A stretch of 64,000 nucleotides of DNA from Apostichopus japonicus (Eukaryota > Echinodermata > Holothuroidea > Aspidochirotida > Stichopodidae). The notes beneath the pieces are model-generated. The model ran no database searches and had not been told where the DNA came from. It saw only the letters and a program-made list of their open reading frames with translations. Position numbers and translations under genes: made by a program. The stretch lies in contig NC_092574.1 of the NCBI RefSeq assembly GCF_037975245.1, positions 5,512,713-5,576,712 of the forward strand, given 5' to 3'. Shown here piece after piece: positions 1 to 13,255 of this stretch (position 1 is its first letter; every line of letters begins with the position of its first letter).

Positions 1-446
1 GTCATACATGTGTCTGTAATGTATACAAACATTCGTTGACTATTCAAGGTAATATAACGTAAATACTATCGCTTATATAGAAGTGTTTGTTACGCACGGA
101 GTTTTCAGTTCTATTTCCTATAGCAGTTAAACTTTATTTTGGACTGACGGCTTCTTTACATTAGCCTTCTTGTTGTGCATTATATATTATTCCATTTAGT
201 CCATTTATCGCGCTTGCGAAACGTCATTGGTATACTATGTACAGAGGGACGTTCTTATCACTGCAGCATCGGTAGTGAATTGATCTTTGATAACCGATTA
301 GAATAACACAAAAGAGCAAATTGATTCTCTAAAGATAATAATTCCCTGTTCCGATCGTAGATGCTATTAACTATACATACACTACCATCGTTTCGGAAAC
401 TGCTGGTCCACTTCTGTGTTCTAGGAGAGACCAAGTGTGCTAGATG
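1..446. other. No recognisable feature
   Basis: AT-rich sequence before the first transposon. The only open frame of any length, from 361, runs into the transposon end at 455, and no protein family is recognisable in it. Confidence 0.5.
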
Positions 447-454
447 TTTATATT

Positions 455-2058
455 CAGTGGCGGATCCAGGATTTCGCCGAAGGGGGGGCCCAGATGGGAA
501 ATGCCTAATCGTCGTCCTGGGGGAGGGGTCTAAGGGGAGTGGGTGCCCCCTCCCCCTTTGGAAAATTTCACAAAATATGGAGGTCCTCGGTGCAATCTGG
601 TGCTACTTTTCGTGAAAGTTTGGAGTAAAATTTATTTCCAATAAATCATGTATTCATGGTTTGCCGGGCATATATTTGCAATTTCGAGCAATGAGCTGGG
701 ATTTACGTCTTTGGGGAGTAGGTGGTGATGCAAACTACTTTTTACCAGGCTACTCCAGGCCATTTCATCTTGGATGCCCCCTTCCAGATGGAGACTATTG
801 ATGCAGTCAGAGTGCCCCTCTCACCTTCACTTTATCAGAATGATGGTGTACTCTTTTTGCAAATTTATTTTACAAAAAATTACACGCACAGTGGCGTAGC
901 TAGGATTTTTTGAGTGGGGGGCCATGGGGGCTGTTCTTTCTTGTGGGGGGCCGGAGGTTACTATCTAAGCGGAGCGCCACCTTGGTTGGCGCGGAGCGTA
1001 CAGAGAAAATTTGAGATTTCAGCAACCCCATATCGCAGGAGATGGCACCTGTGAGGCAAAATAGCAACCAAAAAGATGTGCAACTTTGGTGACAGAAATG
1101 CTAAAAAAGTTTTTTCTCTTTCATGCTGACTGGCCTTGCCAACTCAGCCAGACTTTTAACTTGAGGGAAGTTGGCATCATTTGTCGTTTCAAGCTGTCAA
1201 GGCCTTTCTCCCAACTCAAACCCCTGTGGGCTACCGGTAGGTTTGCAGGATATGGCCACATGTGGACTTAAATAGCATTAGAGGAAGGGGATGGAAGACT
1301 AACATGCATCGTGGGCATAAAAAAGTTGTTTTGTGGAATATTCAATGACATATCAGGGGCGGATGCAGGATTTGTGACAGGGGGGGGGGGGTCTGACTGG
1401 TAAAACTATCTAAGCGGAGCGCCATCATCGGTTGGCGCGGAGCGTACAAGAAAATTTTTGGCTTTACAAACCCCCCAGATGGCCGGAAACGGCACTTCCC
1501 GAGTATTCTAAGCAGCATTTACCTAGCCTGAAAATATGGATCTCATGTCTGCAATTTCTCAATTGATGAGTAAAAAACAATCTATGAAATATGGTATTAC
1601 ATATCAGATGAGTTGAGATGATACAAAAATCATAATGCCTTTAGTCCCCAATCCCCTCCCGTTCCGTCACCACTGTTTGATGCAGGGCCGGATCCAGGAT
1701 TCTGGAAGGGTGAGGGGTTTGCTCATGAAAAATTCGTTAGCGCATCCTAGCAGCCTACCGCTCTGTAACCTCACCGCCGAAAAAAATTCGAACACCACCT
1801 CAATTTTGAAACTTTTCGGTCTGAAAATTGAGATCGTTAGGCATTTTTGGCACGTGTAGCACGCGTGCACACTATAGTTCATTTGACGGAAAAGACACAC
1901 CTGGATGACTTGTGAGGATAACCGCTTTTCTGACGTCCTACATGTTTAAAATTGGCGTTTAATTTAATTATTTTTTCTCTCTCTTTTTTCTCTCTTTTTT
2001 TGTTGGCCAAGAGCAGGGGGGTCCGGACCCCTGGACCCCCCCGCTGGATCCGCGCCTG
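455..2058. mobile_element. Composite hAT-like element cluster
   Basis: The left end begins CAGTGGCGGATCCAGG at 455 and the right end closes with GGATCCGCGCCTG at 2058. The flanks are TTTATATT (447-454) and CTTATATT (2059-2066), a 7/8 match, as expected for an aged 8-bp target duplication. More left-type ends lie inside at 889, 1354 and 1683, and more right-type ends lie beyond at 2327 and 2428. The heads at 889 and 1354 each lead, 50-70 bases later, into a shared core with a GCGCCA/TGGCGC hairpin (about 961-1010 and 1405-1455). The same core occurs in the element at 58065. No transposase is encoded. The hAT assignment rests on the CAGTGGCG-type termini and 8-bp flanks and is an inference. Confidence 0.5.
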
Positions 2059-2327
2059 CTTATATTCATTTGACTCGAGGCAATATATGAAAACCTGATA
2101 CCTCGGCTCAGTACAAACGGAGCCAATTCTTATTATGCCAGATGCAGACGAGATAATTGTGTAACTCTATTTCCCAAATTATTGAACAAAAAATATAAGT
2201 GAATCGCACTTATTTTTATTTTTTTACAACATTTTTTTACCCCATTCCCAGTGGGGGCCAGTGGGGAGGGGGCCAGCCTATTTCATGGGGGCCTCGGCCC
2301 CCCAGGCCCCCCGTAGCTACGCCACTG
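889..2327. mobile_element. Second overlapping hAT-like end pair
   Basis: A left end CAGTGGCGTAGCTAGG at 889 pairs with a right end GTAGCTACGCCACTG closing at 2327. The terminal inverted repeat is about 13 bp. The flanks TACACGCA (881-888) and ATCACGCA (2328-2335) match at 6/8. This pair overlaps the 455-2058 pair instead of nesting in it, so at most one of the two pairings is a simple insertion. Confidence 0.35.
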
Positions 2328-2428
2328 ATCACGCATGGGGCCCTTTCCCTCGAACGCGGTAAAAAAAATCAGGATTTTCAAAAAGGGGGGGCCCGGGCCC
2401 CCCGGGCCCCCCCCTGGATCCGCCCCTG

Positions 2429-5128
2429 ATATTTATTTGGATTCACTAGATCTAGAAAGGTATGGTTCCTTTTGGAATAACATCTTTCTCACTTACAGGC
2501 TAGTCTGTATTAAAAGGCATGCTACATAACGAATGACAAAACTCTTTGAAGTTAGATATACGCCGACAGATATGCAATACCGCATGATCCAGTCACTGTA
2601 TAAGGCCTCAGCAGTACTCCAATCCGCTTAGACTTAAAAAACAAAAACAATAAAAGACCAGGTTGTCTGAGACATTGATTGTGTCTTGGCCTTTGTGGCA
2701 GCATACTCCATTCAATTTATTCACTGTCTTATACACTTAGTCTATATAGGTAAAGTAACATGGTTTCTAAACGCCGCCTTGACTTTCAATTTTCAGTGGT
2801 AGGATCATTTGGCAATTCGTTGCTTTTTGGCACTTTTTTTTGCTGAGAACACTTGGGTGGGCTTCTCTTGAGTGAATTGATACGGACGTATTAAGGAGAA
2901 AGGTATGAAAATGTCCGTTCCATTCCGAGCTACAATACAGACATACACTGCCTTGGGGTTTATTCTGAATCTGTTCGCCGAGCAGATCATTTCTGGATCG
3001 TTCTAGTGGTAATGGATTCATAAGAACTATGACACCAGTATAGGAATGCAGTTACAGTAGCGTACGTTTACACATTAATGTAATTTAACTGACAACAATC
3101 AATGCTCAACATAATTAAGTATGCGAGCACTTCCAAAACCTATGCCTAATCTTTCCATTCATGGCAGTTCTGTTTGTTTTGCTCTCAGGAAGCTGAACGA
3201 TTTACTAGGCGTAAACGTTTCGAGGAAAACACTGTCAACGTAGTCGATGGATTTATCAGTACAATAGTATAGTTAGTAAACAAAACCGTATACTCGGTAA
3301 TCTTATGATTGGGCTGGATTATCAGAAGATGGGGATTTTATTTCCCATTTTCCTAGATGCATGCATGGGCTAGACCATATTACAACCCCCACCCATTATC
3401 CTTCATGCATATGCATTAAAATATTTACACTGCAGTATATATAATTTTATACCTTTCTCAAGAAAGTTTTGTACATTCATGTCATTGAATTGACCTATCT
3501 AAAATCTGGCTTTCGAAAGTATGAACAACGAAAATGAAAAGGGGAAAAAAATTACACAAATTCCTGCTTTCTCCCGCTATCCCAAATTTATGTTATGTCA
3601 TGTGCTAACCGCTGTATTGGAGACTTAGATGAACCAATGTAAGAACCATAATGGGTGACATTGGCATATTGTGTACAAAGTTTTCCACGTGAGTATTAGA
3701 AGTGAAGGACGTATTTCTTTCATTGTATCGATTTCGGAATAGTTTAGTAGGCGGTCCCATCAGAAAAATTGATCAAGTGTAAATTCCTTCAATATTGTAG
3801 AACCGTGTACTTTAAGCCAAATGTCCACCACAGCTTAGATTCCTGTTATAGCTCATTGAAAATATGCAAGAACTTCACCTTTTTTAAGACAGGTTCGACG
3901 TTTTTCATCCTGTTATTCTTTTCTGACATCATGTTCTAGCAAACACGATAGTATAGGCTCAATAACACACGTATTGCAAAATGATAACGCTATAGGCATA
4001 TGTCAACTTTGTGACATTTTACAGAAAATTGTTGAGCTTAAAGATGATTGTGATTAATTTTCAACTTGTTAAAGTTAAGAGGGCCCGGTGATTGTCAACT
4101 TCGTAAGCGTTTTAGCCTGCCCTGCAATATATGTTGTAATCGTTCAATTATACGGGCAAACTATTACTAATAATAGTTTAGTTCGAATCTGGTCCAGGTA
4201 ATGCAGAGCGTACGATTAAGATTACAACTTGTTTTGCTATATAGAGATGTCAGTGCTGAAAACGCAACTCGTTCGGTGGCTGCATGGTCCTGGTGTTTTG
4301 GCTCAAACATCCATCAAATTTTTGGTGATACAAACCCTGTTCATCGATTGAGCAAAGTCATATATCAAGGTGTCTATCTTTATGCATGTATGTCTGTCTA
4401 TAGACAACTTATAAGCTCTTCTTATCCTACAAACTTTTAATTGTCAATTAACGTATTGTTGAAATGAATCAAATGAGCGTCCAAGCCTGAGGCTCCAGAC
4501 ATGCATAGTATGCATATATGTCAAAGTTGGTCAAACTCACTCATCATGCTCCTCCTCGTTCCAAGTTCCTCTTATATGTACCCACACCACAATTAGAGTA
4601 GTTTACATCCGCTAGAAAAGGTAACCATTGTCGGGGGGGGGGAGCTAAAACCACCTAACGTAAAGAGCATAATTTAAAGTACAGATGGTGTGAAAATATA
4701 GAGGATTGAAAGTGATATTAATCATTTAGAAATTCTTTGGTTAAATGTTCATATAACTACGATCGAGGAAGGGTTGGTTTTCACTATGCTTAACTTGCTC
4801 CTCATCGAGCTCAAAATCTAAACATTCATGATACGGAAATTTGCAAGTGCTATGACAGCCTAAGACATCAGCTATCACGAGGTGGGTAGGATATGCCAGT
4901 TGCAAAAAACTTCTATCTATGCTTTGGCGGGCCCTGAAAGTGGCGAGTTCAGTGTGTAAGTCAATGGAACGATAAATTGTGATGCGACACCGTTAGTATA
5001 ATTAGGGGGCACTGTTTAAGAATTCAAGTACTACAACGGTTGTTAATCAAATTTGCCACTTTGGTTAAGACAACCATATCTCACACTCAACAACAACATC
5101 ATCCCAGTCACCAACCAACCTAGAATAC
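2429..5128. other. Non-coding stretch, nothing recognised
   Basis: AT-rich intergenic sequence with only short, unrelated open frames on both strands. No repeat array, RNA gene or splice-consistent exon was recognised. Confidence 0.4.

Positions 5129-5163
<35 letters not shown>
5129..5163. repeat. (AT)n microsatellite
   Basis: A run of alternating A and T of about 35 bases, ending in ATACATATG. Confidence 0.9.
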
Positions 5164-5168
<5 letters not shown>

Positions 5169-6835
5169 GAGTGTGTATGTGCACGTTTAATACACACCAT
5201 TACATGCAATAAACAGTCAGTTCATGCTTAATTTCAATATGGCCTACCACATGTCGTTCTTGTGACGTACCATTTAAACATCTGAGGTTAATCAATCAAA
5301 GATGCTGGAGTATCCAATTGAGCAAATGGCTCCGTTTCAAATGTATTTAGTCTTTATAGTGATGAGCGAAACTTGTGGTAAAGCACTTTCTTGTTACACA
5401 TATACACTGTGTTGGTTGCAAAGCGTGAAATCTGATCCCTTTTTAGTGTCACATATAGGAGTATGAGGGGTGACTAATTTTGTTTACTTTATGTTCTTAA
5501 ATAGTTTGCTTGTAGGATATGAACGATATTTTCTCATTTTGTATCATCTCTTCGACTTGAGTTGCTTAACGACGGAAACAAACTGTTAGATTTTTCCAAG
5601 AGCTATTATTACTTCTTTATTAGATAAAATATGACTCGGTTGTTTTAGCTGAATGGGAATTCACAGTTATGCTTTCAAACTTTTTTTTTGGCAACACGTG
5701 CACCAAATCAAGTACAACTCCCAATAATGCTGCACTTGATTTAACTGAGACAATGATTCTATATAAGATTAAAGCACTAGCAATTAATACATTTGATCGG
5801 AATCTCGACATTTCGTCGCCAAGACATTTCACAATAGTTCAAGTTTTTATCTCATGCATCTCAACAACTATTGTGTTAATGGAAATGAAGCTCAGGTCAA
5901 GTTAATAAACTACATTCTTTACGGTATTATCTAAAGATTGACCAAAGGCAACTCAATAAGTTGTTAAAATGAGGTAAACTTACGATGGTTTATAATGTTG
6001 TTGTATAGCATATATAATAGGCCTACTGTATGTATGAGCTTTTCCCTTCAATTTTAAAAACATGGATACCGTTTAAACTGAGCTGTCATTTGTTTGGGAT
6101 GTCAATTAGGATCTCACAGAGTATCTGTTCTATGATTAAATGCCAACTCAAAGACTTCTCAAACGAAACGTTCGATCTGTACTCAATTATGGAAAAATAA
6201 TTATTCCATTTTTTTTTTGTCAAGGCAACACCCCGCTTTTTCATAAACATTATTATGCAACATAGAACACGCAAAATTATGAATTGACGACAAACTTGTG
6301 AGCATATTCGGATGAACTCGCAAGATTTCGAAATGACATTGCCAAAACACTGCACTAGCATTAATAGTTAAATTATCACATGGTGTCATCATGTTTACTT
6401 TAAAGCAATTTTCCAGATATTACAATTATTTTAAAATAAGGATATACTGAAAATCACCACAGAAGGTTAGTGTAATAGTGTTATATCAACGTTTGTTAGT
6501 TTCTGTGATCATTGGTTAACGTGTAGCTCATTGTGGAATAGGGGAATTAAGAAACTAGTATTCCCGTCCGTAACCCCCCCCCCCTCCCCACCCCACGCCT
6601 CCGCACCCAGCTTTTCATCACTCGGTGTTGGTATGTCGGTTGCTGGTATATCATTCTATGAAATTAATGACCGTTTGATTTCCCCTTTTTTTAACCATCT
6701 CTGTCCCAGTGATGTATAACATGCAGTTGGCCGTAACCAAAAATTAGGTGGCAAAAGTGCAGGAGGAAATATTGTATGGATAAATATCGTCCCAATGTTC
6801 AACATGGTCCTCATGAAATCCAACCTCAGTGGAAC
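5164..6835. other. Non-coding stretch, nothing recognised
   Basis: AT-rich sequence with short open frames only, and a C-rich run near 6575-6595. No gene or mobile-element terminus was recognised. Confidence 0.4.
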
Positions 6836-7020
6836 TACACATATGCACTCATACACACACACATATACAATGTCACGCATACATACATACCCGCACCCAC
6901 ACTTACACACATACATACATACACCCATACATACAATGTCAGTGGAACTACATCCCTCACACATACACCCATATACGCACACACATACATAGAGACATGC
7001 ATACGTACAGTACATACATT
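6836..7020. repeat. CACA/CATA-rich microsatellite tract
   Basis: An imperfect array of ACAC, CATA and ACATAC units interrupted by unique words. Both strands stay open in several frames (His/Thr/Tyr-rich on plus, Cys/Val/Tyr-rich on minus). This is what a simple repeat produces and is not evidence of a gene. Confidence 0.85.
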
Positions 7021-7742
7021 ATGTATAATGATATATTTACACTGGAATGAATAAACGAATTACAGACATGAACAAACACAATCACTTTTACATATGCAGT
7101 CACAATGAACATGCACAACAATACACAAGCTGTGCGCATGCCGTTTCTACATTTACAATTGGCGTTCCATATTCCACACCCTCTATTCGTCCTTGCTATC
7201 ATTTGTCACTAAATACACGATCAACATAGTTGTATTTTTTTTACCGCAGCACAGTTCAACTAATTTTAATTTTTTTCATTTTTTTTAGGTTTTATTGATT
7301 GTGTTTGCTGGCTGTATACAAATATAAACTACACATCTTTTTACACCTTTCACAATTTATTCGTTGATCATATAGCTTGTTATTTGTTGTAAGATCGGAA
7401 ATAACTTCTTTGTTGCTCATGCAGGCTGAAAAGTAATTATTCGATCTTCAATAGCTTATCGTGTAAAAAAAAAGTTAAAAGGGAATCGTGACTTCACCTA
7501 GAAGACAAAACTCCTTTGAACTGCCTACACCGCCCCCTCCGTGAAGTAAACCAAGGACGGCGGGAAAGTGTTTGCACCTGAAAACAAAAACTCATAACAA
7601 TATACATAATCCCTTTCTTAGCTGACACAAAGACCTGGCGCATTGAATTCTAAATACACGATTAACTAAGCAAGTAGGTTTCATATGTGACTCTACGCGG
7701 GTCCTCCCCAAGGTTATTCTATCTGGTTGGTGCAGTTATAGT

Positions 7743-8115
7743 CACAGGCGTAGGAGACCAATTTGATTGGGGGGGGGGGGGGGGGCTGTAACGACTTGCC
7801 CGAAAAATATAACCAACTATTTTCGCGCGCCCCCTGCGTGTTCAACATCTTAATGTGCATATCATATAAGCATTCATCAGTTATTACATCGCCTGCCAAT
7901 AACATACAATCATTTTGCCATGTTACTATACACTTCCATATTGGTTATAATTATTGGACAAGTCGGTTTCAATAATAATGAGAATAATAATATAAGTTTA
8001 ACCATTCAAAACCACATTGCAAATTATATTTCTTTCAGTAGGTGCCCGAAAAATTCTCAGCATATTACCCACATTTTTTTCAATAATATTTGGTTGGGGG
8101 GGGGGGGGCTGCAAT
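7743..8115. mobile_element. MITE copy 1 of CATAGGCGTAGGAG family, right end eroded
   Basis: Begins CACAGGCGTAGGAGACC at 7743, followed by the G-run and CTGTAACGACTTGC segment seen in the copies at 12880 and 29949. It ends after the family's GGTTGGGG tract near 8110. The closing inverted terminus is missing and no target duplication is visible. The interior shares the ATATTGGTTATAATTATTGG and GCCCGAAAAATTCTCAGCAT words with the other copies. Confidence 0.75.
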
Positions 8116-10986
8116 CGTTAACTTTGAGCAACAACACAAATAATTAAAAACTGTCATGTTTTTTTGTGTGTGACATATTGTAAAGCCTCGCTTAGATTCT
8201 CTTTTACTCAGTTGCGGAAATTTCCATCCACAGAATATCGAATATGTTCATGTTTCAATATTATGTTACATACATACATGCACCGCTGAGAATAACTGAA
8301 GCCACGACGGCTGCAATCAGTTTAAATGTAGCATTGGACGTAGTTTATTTCAAGTTATAAATACCGGGTAGTTTATTGCAAATTATACTCAAAGTAAGTA
8401 CATTATTGCATGTAGATAGGCTATACGCAAGCGATCCCAAAAGCACGATGAAGGCGCCGAACTATACATTCGAATTCCGAGCCTATTATTTGATGAGCTG
8501 CTGGTGTGGGCGAGGTATTCTCACCAGCGAAGGTTAGTTTGTCTATTCTATTTGGAGAGAAGGTCTTCTCACGGCAATCCTTTGAGTCTGTACCATGCCT
8601 ACCGATGCGCTTACAAACACAATAGACATATAACCAACTCCAAACAAAGGAACTATACCCAATCGCATTTGAACTTGATAATTATTGACAACTGTACTAA
8701 AAGTATAGGGATCAAACAAAGGGCGTAGAGACCGTTCAATATTCTACACTACAGTATAATTTCTACAGCCATTTACCACGCATGAATGGATAAGTCTTGC
8801 AAACAATCTATTGACTATTCAAATCATATTGCCGAGCATCACCCCATTAAGCCCCAAACTATATGCAGTGTGCATCTCTAGCCTACACATTTTTTAACGG
8901 ATCAACTGCGTGGTGATATTGTATGAGAGTTACAGTTCGCATTATGTCAATATCACAAATTACTCAAATATCACATGGCCGTTCTGTTTAACAACATCGT
9001 GTTTCATATGAAAGTAGGGGGAGGGGTGGGTAGGGGGGACTAGAGTCGCAATTGTGGCATTAAGGGGAAATAATCCTTTAAAGTTATCTATCTGTTGTGT
9101 GATTTTCTACCCCCAAATAGCCGAGTTCTTAATTACTTGTGTCACCTAGTATCATAGTGCATGTAACTATATAGGCTATCACAAATATTTACTGGTTAAT
9201 ACACTTAGCTTAGTATAATGATGATAGATCGTTTAACTACATCGAGTACAATGTATGGGGGATGGGAGCAGGGGGTAGTAAGCTTCCAAAGGTGGGGGGG
9301 GGGGACAACATCAGAGGGGGACTGTCTCTTCCCATAACCACTACTCGTTATGCTATAAACCGATACACACCGGCCATATATATGATGTGTTAGTATGCTA
9401 TCAATACTATTATGGTGCACGTGAATAATTAAAATAAATATTAAAATTAACAAAGGCTTAAGATATCCAAAAGACAGTTCATCGAAGGGTCACATTTTAT
9501 TTGCCAGTAGGGCACATTTGCTATTTTGGAAAAATACTACATAATCACAGGGTGGATACTGTTCATTCAAAAGTACTGCTACAATCTGATATAAAGTCGA
9601 AAATATTTTTGATGTCGAAGTCGTGTAAGTGTACCCAATCCCTTACAAATCTGTTCAGAGTCGCATACTGCAGGGCATTGAGAGATTGGTTGTAACTAGG
9701 TGTTCACGTAATCGCACATCACATGTCGGACGTTGGGAATCTCGGCACCGCTGTGTCTGTTTTGATCTTACGAGATCTTGAGTTGGTGTGTATCTGGTAC
9801 CAAAGGCATATACATTATCTCATTACATCAGGATCGGCTAAAGGTACTGGACCATAATTATTAGCTGTTACCATGTTGGCTTCAATCGCTTTAATTGTCA
9901 TCTATAGTATCTTACACTTCAACCGATGTAGGCTACTTCTACACCGAAGCGACACAACAATCTTTGTTTTTTAACACATCCCAAAGTAATTCATATCTTT
10001 GTAACCTTTTCTTAGTGTAGCACAAGCATGTATTGGGCCTATGCTAACCATATCTGTAATGATAATTCCTATTAATATTAGAAGGTAAGAGAGCGGGTAA
10101 AAGCACCAGAGCAAAATGTGAAGATGGGGTTGAACGAAAAAATTAGTTTGGCAAAGAAATTCACGCAACTGATGAAAATGATGATATAATTCTGGTTGCA
10201 ATATGTAGCAGTAACAAGGTGTGACATAACAGAAATAACAAGGTTTGTACCACTGATAATATATAAAAATGCCCATTCTCGCTTCAAGTTTACATAATGA
10301 AAACAAGGGCAATGTTAATGGCATTTCAAGTCAACGAGTTGATTGATAGGGGTTTCCCCAAGGAAGGCGAGGTACGCAATAGTGAACAGTATAGGCCATG
10401 TGGTGGTGGAGTGCGGGGAATATGCAATCATGAGCAGTAGGCCGTAACCTTAAAATTGTCACGAAATGCACCATTTTAAATGATCGAAACATGCCACAGA
10501 GAAAAATCAAATAAGACCCTGAAGGCACATCAGAGCACAAAGGCATGCTGTCATATGCATTAACATTACATTCGTTTTAAAACCAAATATTTGCTAATTT
10601 CTCGGTCTCATATTTATGTAGTAGGCCTAGACTATATAGTTGTCCAAATCTTAACTTAACTTGACAGAGCAGCCAGCAGTTTGGAAATCATGGTTCCAGA
10701 CACACACGTTGAATCGGACATGTTATCTGTCAGTTGTTGAAATTTACCTGATTCAGTATCATCAATCCACAACTTTCTGATGTTCACCGCGAGTTAATTG
10801 TTCCATGTTGTGCAAACTTGCTAGATTCCAGTTTTTCACTTCACTGTCGACAGCTTTGCTAATTTTCAGGGTCAGTAAAGTTATACCCACAAGAGGTCGA
10901 ATTTTGGGTTCAAACACTTACTCGGTGGCTAGGATACTTGATTCCGCCAAGCAAAAGCAACGAGAGAGTTGACCCCATATCAGACA
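8116..10986. other. Non-coding stretch, nothing recognised
   Basis: Short open frames on both strands resemble no known family. G-rich runs occur near 9009-9035 and 9285-9303. No splice-consistent exon of the downstream growth-factor gene could be identified here. Confidence 0.4.
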
Positions 10987-11576
10987 TTAACATTGTCCAT
11001 AACAAGGAGAGAGTAGACACTGGAATATATTAACATAGTCCACAAAAAAAGATGGTAGACACTGGCATAAATTAACATATTCCAGAATAAGGAGAGGGTA
11101 GACACTGGCATATATTAACATATCCATAACAAGGAGAGGGTAGACACTGGCATACATTAGCATATCCCAGTATAAGGAGAGGGTATAACACTGGCATAAT
11201 AACATAATCCATAACAAGGAGAGGGTAGACACTGGCATATATTAACATAGTCAATGTCAAGGAAAGGGTAGACACTGGCATATATTAACATAGTCCATGT
11301 CAAGGAGAGGGTAGACACTGGCATATATTAACATAGTCCATATCAAGGAGAGGGTAGACACTGGCATATATTAACATAGTCCATAACAAAAAGGGGTAGA
11401 CGTTGGCATATAGGCCTATTAACATAGCACAGACTAAGGAGAGGGTATAGACACGGGCATAAATTAACAAAGTCGATTTCAAGGAGATAGTAGACATTGG
11501 CATATGTTAACATATCCAAGTATAATGAGAGGGTAAACACTGGCATAAATTAGCATATCCCAGAATATAAGGAGAT
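10987..11576. repeat. 43-bp minisatellite, about 13-14 copies
   Basis: Tandem units of about 43 bp contain the words ATTAACATAGTCCATAAC, AAGGAGAGGGTAGACACTGG and CATAT. Units differ by point changes and small indels. Because 43 is not a multiple of 3, the open frames on the minus strand cycle through phases and repeat a peptide every three units. They are not genes. Confidence 0.95.
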
Positions 11577-12871
11577 ATTTGTGTACAATACATAAATTTA
11601 TAACATGTAGGCAATGTATTGTAAAAACTTGACAGTCGAAATTTCTTAAAGATTGTTTCAACACATAGAACAATGTAACGAACATTTATCAAATTTAAGG
11701 GTAGAAGCCACACCTCCCCTATACCTCTCTTCTGGACGACATATAGGATCTTAGCTACCCCTTAGCATACATAATGATTACGCCACTGAACATAGTCCAG
11801 AACCGACTTTATAATACCTAAACTATTAATTAATCCGGGTCTTCTTGTGTATATATAATTAAGACTCTGAATTGTTACAGAATATTATATCATTGTCTTT
11901 ACCTGTATGTGGATCCCTGCGATTGAAAAGCAAGGAATGACGATGCTTTGAAAATGGCGGTCTCGTTAACAAACATTGCTTGATGGAAAATCCTATTTGT
12001 AATGAATCTGTCGAGCGTGAAACTATCAAACATTCACTTGACGAGAAGAGCAAGTAAAACTCACACATTACCCTGACTTGGTTTCAAGCTAAGATGATTA
12101 AGAAAAAATTAAAAAGGGGAAACTTCTATAAACTATAAGCACATCGAATCCCTTTCGTTCTCCCCCAAAAGTAGAAATAAACTAGGTATTACAGAACAAT
12201 GTTTAACTTGTATTATTCTTTCATTACCCAAATCCAGTCAGTACGAAGGAAATGTTGTTCTAATGCGTAAGCAGTTTGGGAGGGGCTCAGATTTGCCAAA
12301 AGTTTTCAAAAGAACTTTCCAAAAGGCAAATGTGACAGACACTAAAGTATCTCTTGTGGAAAACTACTAATCTGTGCAAAGATGACCATAACTTGAGTGT
12401 CTAGCCTAATTTCGGGTACTATTGATGACCGTTTTAATGCGGTAATAACTTCAATTATTACTTTTCATCGCTGTAGACATGCAGTTCTTTCAGGTTGTAA
12501 ACTGAATTGGTTCGTTTTCTGTTATATGACGTAAATTTTACATTCCTTAGTTGGTCACACCGAAGAAGAAAGAAAATACCGATTTAGTAGTTCCAAATCT
12601 GATTGATTAACACATTCAGGTATTGTAGACATTGTAAACAATAATCTTGGCCACCGTAAATGCTATCGAATCCTCGGGTTTGTAGACCAAGTGCTGTGTT
12701 ATTTGGTTTTATAGACGCAACTTGTATAACTGACGCATTTTGTAGAAAACGTTGAGGCGTTTTGTATAAAAATGCCTTAGTAATATAAATGCCTTTATTT
12801 CCGTTGTCGTATAGTAACATATCGTATTTTCTCATGCAGCCCATTACGTTTCCTATCAAATTTCATCAGTT
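11577..12871. other. Non-coding stretch, nothing recognised
   Basis: AT-rich unique sequence between the minisatellite and the next transposon. The short open frames resemble no known family. Confidence 0.4.
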
Positions 12872-12879
12872 ATTACACA

Positions 12880-13247
12880 CATATGCGTATATAGGAGACC
12901 AATTTGATTTGGGGGGCTGTAACGACTTGCTCGCAAAAGAAAGACTAAAATTTTTCGCGCGCTCTGCGCGCGTTCAACGTCTTAATGTGCATATCATCTA
13001 GGCATTCATTTGCCTGCCAATAACATACAGTCATTTGCCATTTTATTACCCTTCCATATTGGTTATAATTATTGGGGAAGTCGGTACAATACTTATGATA
13101 ATAATGATATCAGTTCAACCATTGAAAAACACATTGCAAATTATATTTCTTTCAGTAGATGCTCGAAAAATTCTCAGCATATTGCCCAAATTTTTTAAAA
13201 ATATTTGGTTGGGGGACTGCAGCCCCGCCCCGCCTCCCACGCCTATG
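12880..13247. mobile_element. hAT-like MITE with perfect 8-bp duplication (family copy 2)
   Basis: A 368-bp element starting CATATGCGTATATAGGAG (a decayed version of CATAGGCGTAGGAG) and ending CTCCCACGCCTATG. It is flanked on both sides by ATTACACA (12872-12879 and 13248-13255), a perfect 8-bp target-site duplication. The interior is homologous to 7743-8115 and 29949-30342. It encodes no transposase and must have been moved by a transposase from elsewhere. The hAT superfamily is inferred from the duplication length. Confidence 0.9.
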
Positions 13248-13255
13248 ATTACACA

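Noticed and set aside
8448-8542. ATG frame MKAPNYTF ending at a GTTAGT donor, a possible first exon of the VEGF-like gene
   Set aside because: It ends in phase 1, while the next exon needs phase 0, and it has no signal-peptide hydrophobic core.
11072-11546. Several overlapping minus-strand frames with CQCLPS-like peptides
   Set aside because: They are translations of the 43-bp minisatellite in successive phases.
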